This document shows positions 1-8,307 of a stretch of DNA of 64,000 bases, in pieces. Source of the stretch: Winogradskyella sp. GTDB lineage: Bacteria; Bacteroidota; Bacteroidia; Flavobacteriales; Flavobacteriaceae. The position numbers and the translations under genes were made by a program. The notes under the pieces were generated by a model, which saw only the letters and a list, made by a program, of their open reading frames with translations, made no database searches and was not told where the DNA came from. Every line of letters begins with the position of its first letter. The stretch's first letter is position 1. The stretch spans positions 1 to 64,000 of the forward strand of contig NZ_JANQIM010000005.1 of assembly GCF_028282165.1 (NCBI RefSeq), given 5' to 3'.

Positions 1-293
1 TCTGTACACTCTATGGTGATATCGGCAGGTACGCTAATCGTTGGGTCTGTTGTATCTACTACAGTGATCGTTTGATCGGCAGAAACAGAATTACCGCACT
101 CGTCGGTCACGGTCCAAGTTCTTACAATAGTCTTTGTATTGCCACATGCCGTGGTCTCCACATCGGATTCTGTCACGGTCACGGTACCACAGGTATCTGC
201 ACCGGTGGCCACGCCCGTATTAGCAGAGGATTCATCCTCGGTACACTCGATGGTAATATCGGCAGGTACGCTAATCGTTGGGTCTGTTGTATC
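1..293 (-). repeat. Tandem HYR-module repeat inside the adhesin (period 237 bp)
   Basis: A 38-bp stretch (19-56) is repeated identically at 256-293, a spacing of 237 bp or 79 codons. It encodes the conserved edge of the cysteine-containing HYR-like module. The near-identity suggests recent tandem duplication, and more copies probably lie beyond base 1. Confidence 0.8.
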
Positions 294-2597
294 CGCAACT
301 GTTATAGTTTGTGTTGCCGTCGCCACATTTCCACAATTATCAGTTACTGTAAAAGTTCTTAATACAGTGATTGGACAATTGTTAACCGAAGTCACAGAAT
401 CAATATAATTGATGCTTTGAATATTAAAGTCATCAGATGCGTTATAATTTGGATTAGAAGCAAATACTGATTGAATATCGCTAGAACCAGAATCATTAAA
501 ATCGAACACAGAATTTGCACTTGTAATATCAGTAGTAGAACACCCTTCCAAATCTATAATATTTGGAATGGATATTTGTGGTCCTTCTGTATCATTAATT
601 CCTATAGTTGCAGCAGTTGTAGTTGTACAATTATTAGCATCAGTAACTAAAATAGTGTAAGTTCCGTTTGTAAGGTTTTCAAATAAACCAGAAGCCTGAT
701 TGGTTGAACCATTATCAATAGAGAACTGATAAGGAGAAGTACCATTTGTAGCATTCACAGTAAAACTTCCAGTCGTATCTCCAGAACAAACAACATTAAC
801 GATATTGCTTACTGAAGCTGTTAATGCATCACTTGGTTCATTGATAGTTGCTTGATTTGTAGTACTACATCCATTTGCATCGGTTATCGTAACGGAATAA
901 GTACCAGCAGTTAAATTTGAAATATCTTGGGTAGTTTCACTATTATCCCATGCATATGAATAAGGGGCCGTCCCACCACTAACCGAAAGGTCAATCTCAC
1001 CAGTATTATCACCATTACATAAGACATCTGTAGTAGATACTATTGTTGATGATAAGATTTCTGTTGGTTCATTAATAGTAAAATCATCTGAAATTGTACA
1101 ACCGTTAGCATCAGTTACAGTAACAGTATATGTGCCAGCGGGAACATTTGACAAATCTTCAGAAGTTGCTGAATTACTCCACAAGAACGTATATGGAGTT
1201 GCTCCACCTGATACTGTGATATCTATAGCACCAGTGCTTTCAGAATTACATAATACATCTGTAGTTCCGCCAGATAGTTCTAAATTGCTAAGGATAAAAG
1301 GTGTTGAATTTTCCGTTAGACATCTCGTAAATCTGTTTCTTACGGTTAACATATATGAACCTTCGGTTAATCCAGAAAAATCGACTGAAGTTTGATAAGG
1401 ACCATTGTTTAAGGAATACTCAAACTCACTACCTAGGGGACTTGTCACAGTTAAAGTGAAATCATCATTTACAGATCCGCAGCTTATCGTTGCCTCAGGA
1501 TTTGGTGGTAAATCCACAAAATTTAGTGTTACCGTTGCTCGATCACAAACGGAAGTATTGGGCGCAGGGAGACATACTTCATACTCAAAAACAACATTGC
1601 CTGTAAAATCATTATTTGGAACATAGTCATATGATCCATCTGAATTCAAAATAAACGATAAACCGGCAGGAGTTGGACCAGAAACTAAAGTATAGGTTGA
1701 TCCGTCAGGAACATTATTAGTTAAGTCAAGATCACCATTAAACTTTTCATTTATACAGCTGGTTTCAAACTTGTCTATTGCATATTTTTGAAGTAAAAAG
1801 AACTTTCCATCACCATGGTCACGCGTAGAAGCATTAAACTCAATTCTAGATATTCGAGATCCAGTAGGTACTATATCACTCAGGTAAAATAATGCGATAC
1901 CTATAGTACCGTTGTTTTCTACAACTCTATTTGTACGCCAATAATCCGTGCCAGGATTAGGGGGACCAAATTGCGGACCACTCAAAGCACCAGCGTTTGG
2001 TCTTACAAAAGTTTGTCCAAGAAGTTGTTCTGGACCACCTCCAGCAGGTGAGCCATACATTGCAATGTGGTAACAGTTATTCACATTACGCTCGGTCACA
2101 GCAAGTACACCACCTTCATTAGATGGGATCGATGGTGAATAAAATATACTTTGTTTTTGTGCATCTGTAGTTTCAACAGCATTAAAGTCTAAACAGATAT
2201 TTCGACCGTTGCGGTTTGAGGTAAAATAATGGTTTAGGTTTTTCGACTGAAAAGCAGCTAAAGCTGAAGTATTCCAACTTGGATTTGCACTGCTATTTTC
2301 AACTGTTGCCCCATTTTGCAAAATTCTATTGACACCATTTCCATCAGGTCCTAGCCTTGTCATTTCATAGCTTGTAGGTACCACGAAAGTATTATAGACT
2401 GTTCCATCGATTGTAACTGATCGAATTGTGGCTGGGTCATTATTACTTGCTTGGGTATCTTCCCATTGAAAAGTGACACCTGTCTGTATAGATGGTGACT
2501 GCTGTGCCAATATTATACTAGGTAATGCGACCAACAGTACTACTAATATAGTTTTGGCCATGCTTACATCTGAAATACAATGGTATTTGTTTCTCAT
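1..2597 (-). CDS. Giant SprB/HYR-repeat surface adhesin, 5' part (truncated by window edge)
   Basis: An open frame of about 865 codons runs without a stop from 2597 past base 1. It begins with a signal peptide (hydrophobic ILVVLLVALPSIILA, cleavage near AQ-QS). A unique N-terminal region of about 270 residues follows, then a cadherin-like segment. Three SprB-type repeats lie at roughly 1290-600, each with a T(T)DVLCNGD-like start and a GTYTVTVTDANGC-like end. Next come HYR-like modules with cysteines (TDPTISVPADITIEC, TVTDECGN). SprB repeats are typical of T9SS-secreted, cell-surface gliding or adhesion proteins of Flavobacteriia; the expected C-terminal sorting domain is outside the window. 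In-frame ATGs are at 2606, 2597 and 2561. I prefer 2597, which leaves a basic n-region, but 2561 (MAKTILVV) also works. Confidence 0.85.
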   Translation of the reverse strand, partial: MRNKYHCISDVSMAKTILVVLLVALPSIILAQQSPSIQTGVTFQWEDTQASNNDPATIRSVTIDGTVYNTFVVPTSYEMTRLGPDGNGVNRILQNGATVENSSANPSWNTSALAAFQSKNLNHYFTSNRNGRNICLDFNAVETTDAQKQSIFYSPSIPSNEGGVLAVTERNVNNCYHIAMYGSPAGGGPEQLLGQTFVRPNAGALSGPQFGPPNPGTDYWRTNRVVENNGTIGIALFYLSDIVPTGSRISRIEFNASTRDHGDGKFFLLQKYAIDKFETSCINEKFNGDLDLTNNVPDGSTYTLVSGPTPAGLSFILNSDGSYDYVPNNDFTGNVVFEYEVCLPAPNTSVCDRATVTLNFVDLPPNPEATISCGSVNDDFTLTVTSPLGSEFEYSLNNGPYQTSVDFSGLTEGSYMLTVRNRFTRCLTENSTPFILSNLELSGGTTDVLCNSESTGAIDITVSGGATPYTFLWSNSATSEDLSNVPAGTYTVTVTDANGCTISDDFTINEPTEILSSTIVSTTDVLCNGDNTGEIDLSVSGGTAPYSYAWDNSETTQDISNLTAGTYSVTITDANGCSTTNQATINEPSDALTASVSNIVNVVCSGDTTGSFTVNATNGTSPYQFSIDNGSTNQASGLFENLTNGTYTILVTDANNCTTTTAATIGINDTEGPQISIPNIIDLEGCSTTDITSANSVFDFNDSGSSDIQSVFASNPNYNASDDFNIQSINYIDSVTSVNNCPITVLRTFTVTDNCGNVATATQTITVADTTDPTISVPADITIECTEDESSANTGVATGADTCGTVTVTESDVETTACGNTKTIVRTWTVTDECGNSVSADQTITVVDTTDPTISVPADITIECT

Positions 2598-2925
2598 ACT
2601 GTACATAATAACTTATAATGTCCATGATGCACTAAATCTCGTATGAGGCAATACACTTAATAGATGGTACTACCGATCATTTAAAATTCAAGCAACATTT
2701 TTGTTTCGTTAATTGCAAAAAAATAGAGGGAAGTATTACTAACGTAAATGAAATCTTGAATGGATTAATATATTTTTGATTTGGGGTCATTTACATTAAT
2801 TTTACGAAACAAAAAAAGTTATAACCAAAGTTTTAAACAAACATTAGAGTTAAAGCGGCAAAATAATCGTTAAAACGGAGATATGCAACATTTTATCGAA
2901 AAAAAATGCATTTAATCGAATTAAA
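2598..2925. other. Intergenic region between divergent adhesin and sixA-ppk-ppx
   Basis: About 328 bp lie between the adhesin (minus) and sixA (plus). I see no gene. A -7-like element of Bacteroidota type, TATTTTTG, lies at 2771-2778 on the plus strand and could serve sixA. No TTG is present at the right distance upstream, so the promoter call is weak. Confidence 0.4.
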
Positions 2926-3414
2926 ATGAAATCAATCGTACTTGTAAGACATGGAAAATCCTCTTGGGAATTTGATGTTTCAGATGTCCAAAGGCCTTTA
3001 AAACAAAGAGGGATAAAAGATGCCCAATTAGTTGCAAATAAGTTTATTAAGTCTAATAAAATACCAGAAAAGATTTTTTCTAGTCCTGCTAATAGAGCAT
3101 TGTCAACATGTAAAATTTTTGTCAGTATCTTCAATTTGTCAGAGAATTCTATTTCAATTGAAGATGATTTATATGATTTTGGCGGTGAAAATGTACTGCG
3201 TTTTGTTAAAAAATTACCAAACGAATATACCAGTATAATGATTTTTGGACACAACCATGCCTTTACATCTATTGCTAATATTTTTGGTGATAAGTTTATT
3301 GAAAATCTTCCAACCAGCGGGTTAATTAAGCTTAAATTTGACATCGATAATTGGCAAGATTTAAAACAAGGAACTACGGAACTAATAATTATTCCTAAGG
3401 AATTAAAGCAATGA
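2926..3414 (+). CDS. sixA: SixA-like histidine phosphatase
   Basis: 162 aa, the usual size of SixA. The catalytic RHG triad is at residues 8-10 (LVRHGKSSW), and a second conserved histidine lies in the FGHNHAF segment. This is the histidine phosphatase (phosphoglycerate mutase-like) fold. SixA removes phosphate from phosphohistidine proteins; here the substrate is unknown. No signal peptide is seen, so it is cytoplasmic. Its stop overlaps the ppk start by 4 nt (ATGA), so it is translationally coupled to polyphosphate kinase. This suggests a role in the phosphohistidine/polyphosphate economy. The family is clear; the exact substrate is inference. Confidence 0.85.
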   Translation: MKSIVLVRHGKSSWEFDVSDVQRPLKQRGIKDAQLVANKFIKSNKIPEKIFSSPANRALSTCKIFVSIFNLSENSISIEDDLYDFGGENVLRFVKKLPNEYTSIMIFGHNHAFTSIANIFGDKFIENLPTSGLIKLKFDIDNWQDLKQGTTELIIIPKELKQ

Positions 3415-5465
3415 CCAAAGATAAAAATAGTTACATCAATCGTGAGTTGAGTTGGTTGCAATTTAATGCTCGCGTACTTCAAGAAGCTGAAGATCATAGT
3501 GTCCCTTTAATAGAGCGGCTAAGGTTTTTAGGTATTTTTTCTAATAATTTGGATGAATTCTTTAAAGTAAGATATGCTACAATTAAAAGAATTGATGAGG
3601 CAGGTAAAGGTGGAAAAAGTGAGTTAGGAGGTATAAAAGCGAGTGACCTTTTAGCAGATATTACAAAAATTGTCATAGAACAGCAAAGTGAGAGCCTTGA
3701 GATTCTAGATTCTATAAATAAAGAATTAGAACGGGAAAAGATTCATATTATTAATGAAACCAACATTGACCCTGACCAACACGATTTTATAAAGAACTAT
3801 TTCTATCAGGAGATTAGTCCAGCTTTGGTTGTTATTGTTTTAAATGAGGATGTTGACATTCCTGAGCTAAAGGATAGTGCAGCTTATCTTAGTGTAAAGA
3901 TGTCTAGTGAAACTGGTCCAACCCAATATGCGCTAATAGAAATATCAAAGGCAATGGATCGTTTCATTGTTTTGCCGAGTAAGGGCGATTCTAATTACAT
4001 AATTATGGTCGATGATTTAATTAGGCATTGTTTAGATGATATTTTTAACATCTTTAGTTATGATGAAATCACGGCGCATATGATTAAGATTACCAGAGAT
4101 GGTGAGCTTGATTTTGATAGTGATTTGAGCAAGAGTTTTGTAGATAAGCTATCACGAAGTGTTAAAGGGCGAAAAAGTGGTGATCCAGTACGTTTTGTTT
4201 ATGATAAAAGTATAGACCAAGAAACCTTGAGTTTTCTTCTTCAACGTATGGCTATTGACTCTAAGGATAGTATTATACCTGGAGGTCGTTATCATAATCG
4301 AAGGGACTATATGGACTTTCCGAGCTTAGGAAGAACTGATTTATTGTACAAAAAGATTAAACCATTACCGGTAAAGGGATTAAGTTTCAAGGAAAGTATA
4401 TTTAAGACCATAGCTAAGAAAGATTATTTAGTCTATACTCCATATCATAGGTTTTCATACATCGTTGAGTTTTTGCGCGAGGCGGCATTAGATCCTGATG
4501 TAAAAACTATTAAGATTACCATATACAGGCTTGCTAAAATTTCTCACGTTGCCAGTTCACTAATTAATGCGGCCAAAAATGGTAAAGAAGTAACCGTTTC
4601 TATTGAGCTCAGAGCTCGTTTTGACGAAGAGGCAAATATCAATTATGCTGAACAGATGCAAGATGCAGGTGTAAACATGCTTTTTGGCGTTACTGGCTTA
4701 AAGGTACACTGTAAAATGTGCGTTATTGAACGGGAAGAAGGACATAAGCTTGTAAGATATGGTTTTATTAGTACAGGTAACTTTAATGAATCTACCGCCA
4801 AAATTTATACCGATTTCACATTATTAACTTCAAACTCAAAAATACTTAAGGATGTAAACAAAGTTTTCAATTTTTTTGAAGTCAATTATGTTGTTCATAG
4901 ATATAAGCATATTATTACATCTCCTCATTATACCCAAACAAAGTTGTTTGCACTCATAGATAATGAAATCGAAAATGTAAAAAGAGGTAAACCAGCTTAT
5001 ATTAAATTGAAAATGAATAGTATAAGCAGCTATAAAATGGTCGACAAACTATACGAAGCTAGTAGAGCAGGTGTAAAAATACAGATGATTGTTAGAGGTT
5101 TATGTTGTTTGGTGCCAGGTGTTGAGGGAATGAGCGAGAATATTGAGGTGATTAGTATTATTGATAAATTCTTAGAGCATACGCGATTATATATTTTTGC
5201 TAATGATGATAAGCCTAAAATATTTATATCTTCTGCAGACTGGATGACTAGGAATATAGATAATAGGGTAGAAGTGAGCTGTCCAATTTATGATGAAGAT
5301 ATTAAAAAGGAATTGCTAGACCTTTATGATATCTGTTGGAGTGATAATGTAAAAGCACGTTATATTAATGAAAAACAAGACAATACCTATCGCAGAAATG
5401 ATCAACCTAAAGTTAGGGCACAATTCGAAACATATAATTACTATTTAAATAAGTTAAAAGGATAA
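3411..5465 (+). CDS. ppk1: Polyphosphate kinase 1
   Basis: 684 aa, full length for PPK1. The N-terminal domain opens with the family hallmark NRELSWLQFN near residue 11. Two PLD-like catalytic domains follow. The autophosphorylated histidine is H433 in LKVHCKMCVI, followed by FISTGNFNESTAKIYTD, and the second conserved histidine is H590 in LEHTRLYIFAN. The enzyme reversibly transfers the ATP gamma-phosphate to polyphosphate. It is the middle gene of sixA-ppk-ppx, overlapping sixA by 4 nt and lying 1 nt before ppx. Having synthesis and degradation enzymes in one operon implies coupled control of the polyphosphate pool. Confidence 0.97.
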   Translation: MTKDKNSYINRELSWLQFNARVLQEAEDHSVPLIERLRFLGIFSNNLDEFFKVRYATIKRIDEAGKGGKSELGGIKASDLLADITKIVIEQQSESLEILDSINKELEREKIHIINETNIDPDQHDFIKNYFYQEISPALVVIVLNEDVDIPELKDSAAYLSVKMSSETGPTQYALIEISKAMDRFIVLPSKGDSNYIIMVDDLIRHCLDDIFNIFSYDEITAHMIKITRDGELDFDSDLSKSFVDKLSRSVKGRKSGDPVRFVYDKSIDQETLSFLLQRMAIDSKDSIIPGGRYHNRRDYMDFPSLGRTDLLYKKIKPLPVKGLSFKESIFKTIAKKDYLVYTPYHRFSYIVEFLREAALDPDVKTIKITIYRLAKISHVASSLINAAKNGKEVTVSIELRARFDEEANINYAEQMQDAGVNMLFGVTGLKVHCKMCVIEREEGHKLVRYGFISTGNFNESTAKIYTDFTLLTSNSKILKDVNKVFNFFEVNYVVHRYKHIITSPHYTQTKLFALIDNEIENVKRGKPAYIKLKMNSISSYKMVDKLYEASRAGVKIQMIVRGLCCLVPGVEGMSENIEVISIIDKFLEHTRLYIFANDDKPKIFISSADWMTRNIDNRVEVSCPIYDEDIKKELLDLYDICWSDNVKARYINEKQDNTYRRNDQPKVRAQFETYNYYLNKLKG

Positions 5466-5466
5466 A

Positions 5467-6372
5467 ATGCTGAAGATACAGAAATACGCAGCTATAGATA
5501 TTGGATCTAACGCTGTAAGATTGCTAATATCAAATATCATTGAAGAGGACGATAAACCCGCAGTTTTTAAGAAGAATTCATTAGTGCGCGTACCAATTAG
5601 GTTAGGTGCAGATGTTTTTATTAATGGTGAAATATCAGAATACAACCAACAGCGTATGGTAGATACTATGATGGCATTTAGTTTGTTAATGAAATCCCAT
5701 GGGGTTGTGCGCTATAAAGCTTGTGCCACATCTGCAATGCGAGAAGCCAATAACAGTATTCCGCTCACAAAGACAATTGTTGATACGAGCGGTATCAATA
5801 TAGACATTATTGACGGCGAGGAAGAGGCAGCTATTATTGCAGAAACAGATTTGAACACATTTATTGATCCTAATAGAACATATCTCTATGTTGATGTTGG
5901 AGGTGGAAGTACAGAGTTTTCAATAATCCATAATGGCAATAAAGTAAATTCTAAATCCTTTAGGATAGGTACAGTAAGGTTGTTGAATGATATAGTTAAA
6001 AACGAAACCTGGAAAGAGTTAGAAACTTGGATAAAGAAAAACACAAAAGACTACTATAAGATTGAACTCATAGGGTCTGGAGGTAACATTAATAAGATTT
6101 TTAAAATATCCGGAAAGGATTTAGGAAAGCCACTAACTTACTTTTATTTAAGTAACTATTACAAAACACTTCAAAGTTATACTTACGAGGAACGAATTAC
6201 TCAATTAGATCTTAATCAGGATAGGGCAGATGTTATCATTCCTGCAACACGTATATATTTATCTGCTATGAAATGGAGTGGAGCCAAAGATATTTATGTC
6301 CCCAAGATTGGTCTGTCGGATGGTATTATTAAAAGCATTTATTACGAAACCGTATCTAGTGTAACCGTATGA
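5467..6372 (+). CDS. ppx: Ppx/GppA family exopolyphosphatase, short form
   Basis: 301 aa with the ASKHA (actin/hexokinase-like) fold. The phosphate-1 loop AIDIGSNAVRLL is at residues 9-20 and the phosphate-2 motif YVDVGGGSTEFSI starts near residue 140. It consists only of the two N-terminal lobes and lacks the C-terminal HD-like domain of the roughly 500-aa E. coli Ppx, as in other short Ppx proteins. It should release orthophosphate from polyphosphate chain ends or hydrolyse pppGpp; sequence alone cannot tell which. It follows ppk by 1 nt in the same operon. Confidence 0.92.
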   Translation: MLKIQKYAAIDIGSNAVRLLISNIIEEDDKPAVFKKNSLVRVPIRLGADVFINGEISEYNQQRMVDTMMAFSLLMKSHGVVRYKACATSAMREANNSIPLTKTIVDTSGINIDIIDGEEEAAIIAETDLNTFIDPNRTYLYVDVGGGSTEFSIIHNGNKVNSKSFRIGTVRLLNDIVKNETWKELETWIKKNTKDYYKIELIGSGGNINKIFKISGKDLGKPLTYFYLSNYYKTLQSYTYEERITQLDLNQDRADVIIPATRIYLSAMKWSGAKDIYVPKIGLSDGIIKSIYYETVSSVTV

Positions 6373-6472
6373 TTATGACATAGAATATTACAGTTGAACT
6401 AATTTATTGTTACAAAAATCTATACATTTACCCTGAAATTAGATTTTAAACTATATTCACTGTCTCAAATTG

Positions 6473-7009
6473 ATGATTATGAAAAAACTTTTACTTACTG
6501 CTCTATTTGCATGTTTTGCAACAATAGGTATCTCTCAGGAGATAAGATATGGTGTTAGAGGTGCACTCAATATCTCTAACTTGGATTTTGACCCTGATGC
6601 TAATTTTGAGAATAAGCATCGCAATGGTTTCGCTTTTGCTGGGTTTGTCGATTTTGGATTTACCGAAGAATTGTCCCTACACACTGAATTACAATGGTCT
6701 GCTGAGGGAGGAAAAGACGAAGATATTAGGGCAGATTACATACAAATGCCAATTATGCTCAAGTTATCGGTGTCTGATCGATTGTCCTTTGGAGCTGGGC
6801 CACAAATCTCGTTAAAGACTTGGCAGAACAATGACGGCTTCTCAACCTTTGCCTTTTCTGGTGTTCTTGGAGCAGAATACATGATAACAGACGAATTGTT
6901 TATCGATGCACGATATTCAATTGGCTTAACGAACATTCTCGATGAGGATTTAACAGATTCTGAAGCTAGAAACCATGTCATACAATTTGGATTTGGTATA
7001 AAGATTTAG
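6473..7009 (+). CDS. Small outer-membrane beta-barrel protein
   Basis: About 178 aa. The signal peptide (MKKLLLTALFACFATIGIS, cleavage before QE) is followed by alternating amphipathic strands with aromatic ends and a terminal FGFGIKI strand typical of OmpW/OmpA-like barrels (porin-family OMP_b-brl). Function is not specific. I use the ATG at 6473 (MIMKK) or 6479 (MKK); a start at 6470 would need TTG. It lies 100 nt after ppx and is followed by a terminator, so it may be a separate unit. Confidence 0.8.
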   Translation: MIMKKLLLTALFACFATIGISQEIRYGVRGALNISNLDFDPDANFENKHRNGFAFAGFVDFGFTEELSLHTELQWSAEGGKDEDIRADYIQMPIMLKLSVSDRLSFGAGPQISLKTWQNNDGFSTFAFSGVLGAEYMITDELFIDARYSIGLTNILDEDLTDSEARNHVIQFGFGIKI

Positions 7010-7033
7010 CTCGATAAAGCTATATAATTTAGT

Positions 7034-7065
7034 AAAAAGGCTTCAAAATATTGAAGCCTTTTTTT
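7034..7065. terminator. Bidirectional rho-independent terminator
   Basis: Perfect stem AAGGCTTCAA / TTGAAGCCTT with a 4-nt loop, an A-run on the left and a T-run on the right. It separates the convergent barrel gene (plus) and miaE (minus) and can serve both. Confidence 0.85.
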
Positions 7066-7645
7066 ATCCGTGAATAGTTTCCTTTTTTCCTAAATTTTTC
7101 ATGATGTTTGCTTCATAATCGAGGAGTTGTTGCCATTTTTCATCTACTTCATTACGGTCTCCATATTTTCTGGCAAAATTTAAAAACATGGTATAATGGC
7201 TCGCTTCGCTAATCATGAGTTTTCTATAGAATTTCGCTAGTTTTTTATCTTCGAGTTCTTCAGACAATAATCTAAAGCGTTCACAACTACGAGCCTCTAT
7301 CAATGCTGCATACAAAAGCCGATGTACAAGTTGCGTAGTTCTACTTCCTCCTTTTGGGAAAAACTTTAAAAGCGCTATCACATAATCATCTTTGCGGTCT
7401 CTGCCGAGTATCCAACCGCGTTCTAAAATGAGATCGTGAACCATTTTAAAATGGCTCATCTCTTCATTTACCAAATCGATCATTTCTTCAACGAGTTCGG
7501 TATATTCAGGGAAACTAACGATTAGTGAAATGGCTGTACTCGCTGCCTTTTGTTCGCAGTAGGCATGATCGGTTAAGATATCCTCAATATTTTTCTCTAC
7601 GATATTTACCCATCTTGGGTCGGTAGGTAGTTTAAGCCCTAGCAT
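7064..7645 (-). CDS. miaE: tRNA-(ms2io6A)-hydroxylase MiaE-like di-iron protein
   Basis: 193 aa, ferritin-like four-helix bundle of the MiaE family. Iron-ligand motifs are visible: E31 in the first helix, E62-M-S-H65 in EEMSHFKMVHD, a later EARSCERF, and EASHYTMFL. MiaE hydroxylates the isopentenyl side chain of ms2i6A at tRNA position 37. It starts at ATG 7645 (MLGLKLPTDP), 1 nt after the stop of the upstream lipoprotein gene, so the two probably share a transcript. Whether the organism makes ms2io6A is not visible here. Confidence 0.9.
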   Translation of the reverse strand: MLGLKLPTDPRWVNIVEKNIEDILTDHAYCEQKAASTAISLIVSFPEYTELVEEMIDLVNEEMSHFKMVHDLILERGWILGRDRKDDYVIALLKFFPKGGSRTTQLVHRLLYAALIEARSCERFRLLSEELEDKKLAKFYRKLMISEASHYTMFLNFARKYGDRNEVDEKWQQLLDYEANIMKNLGKKETIHG

Positions 7646-7646
7646 T

Positions 7647-8231
7647 TTAATTAATATATTTTCGTTCTATATTCATTATTCCTTTTTCGTTAATGGACAT
7701 TATATGAAAAGAAATCCTATCAGTATTGGGAATGGCATAGATAATGTCTATTTCGATATTTTCAGAATTTGGTAGATTCTTATTCAACTCAATGGATTTA
7801 AGAACACTAAGTTGATCAAAACCCCTTAACTCAGATAGCGTAGTGGTATTATACTCCAAAAGCTTGTTCATACGTTTTTTATTAAATTGTTCATCGAAAA
7901 TACGATTGCCATTTTTTTCGATGATGATGTTGAATTTAAAATTTCGGTAATAAGTGTGATAGTTAATCGTATCCTTGATTTTAGTAAAAAGAACACTCTC
8001 TTCCATATCAGAATATGTCTTTATACTTACTCTATAACCGTTATGGAGCAAGGTGTCGACTTCTCGCTCTACGTAGGATTCTGGTTGGTAAACTGGAATT
8101 TCAGCAGTCACCTCTTTTTTGAATTCCTCGATGTCTTCTAAAAGTGCCTGACTTTTAGTTTTTCGACCATCGCAACTTGTTATAGCAACAACCAACAGAA
8201 GTAAGATGAAAAAAATATTTCTCATATGCAT
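7647..8231 (-). CDS. Uncharacterised lipoprotein
   Basis: 194 aa (ATG 8231, or ATG 8225 giving MRNIFF). A lipoprotein signal (FILLLLVVAITSC) puts the lipidated Cys near residue 20. The rest is a charged alpha/beta protein with no motif I recognise. A possible -7 element (TATCTTTG on the minus strand, 8251-8244) lies just upstream. It is probably co-transcribed with miaE, with 1 nt between them. Confidence 0.65.
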   Translation of the reverse strand: MHMRNIFFILLLLVVAITSCDGRKTKSQALLEDIEEFKKEVTAEIPVYQPESYVEREVDTLLHNGYRVSIKTYSDMEESVLFTKIKDTINYHTYYRNFKFNIIIEKNGNRIFDEQFNKKRMNKLLEYNTTTLSELRGFDQLSVLKSIELNKNLPNSENIEIDIIYAIPNTDRISFHIMSINEKGIMNIERKYIN

Positions 8232-8307
8232 TTAATACCTATTCAAAGATATTCTTTAAATGCAAAATATAGGAGTATTTAATTTATTTTAACTTTAAAA
8301 TGAAGAG

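Noticed and set aside
2850..3497. 215-codon minus-strand open frame opposite sixA
   Set aside because: It overlaps sixA and the start of ppk, both with clear family motifs; the antisense translation has no recognisable domain.
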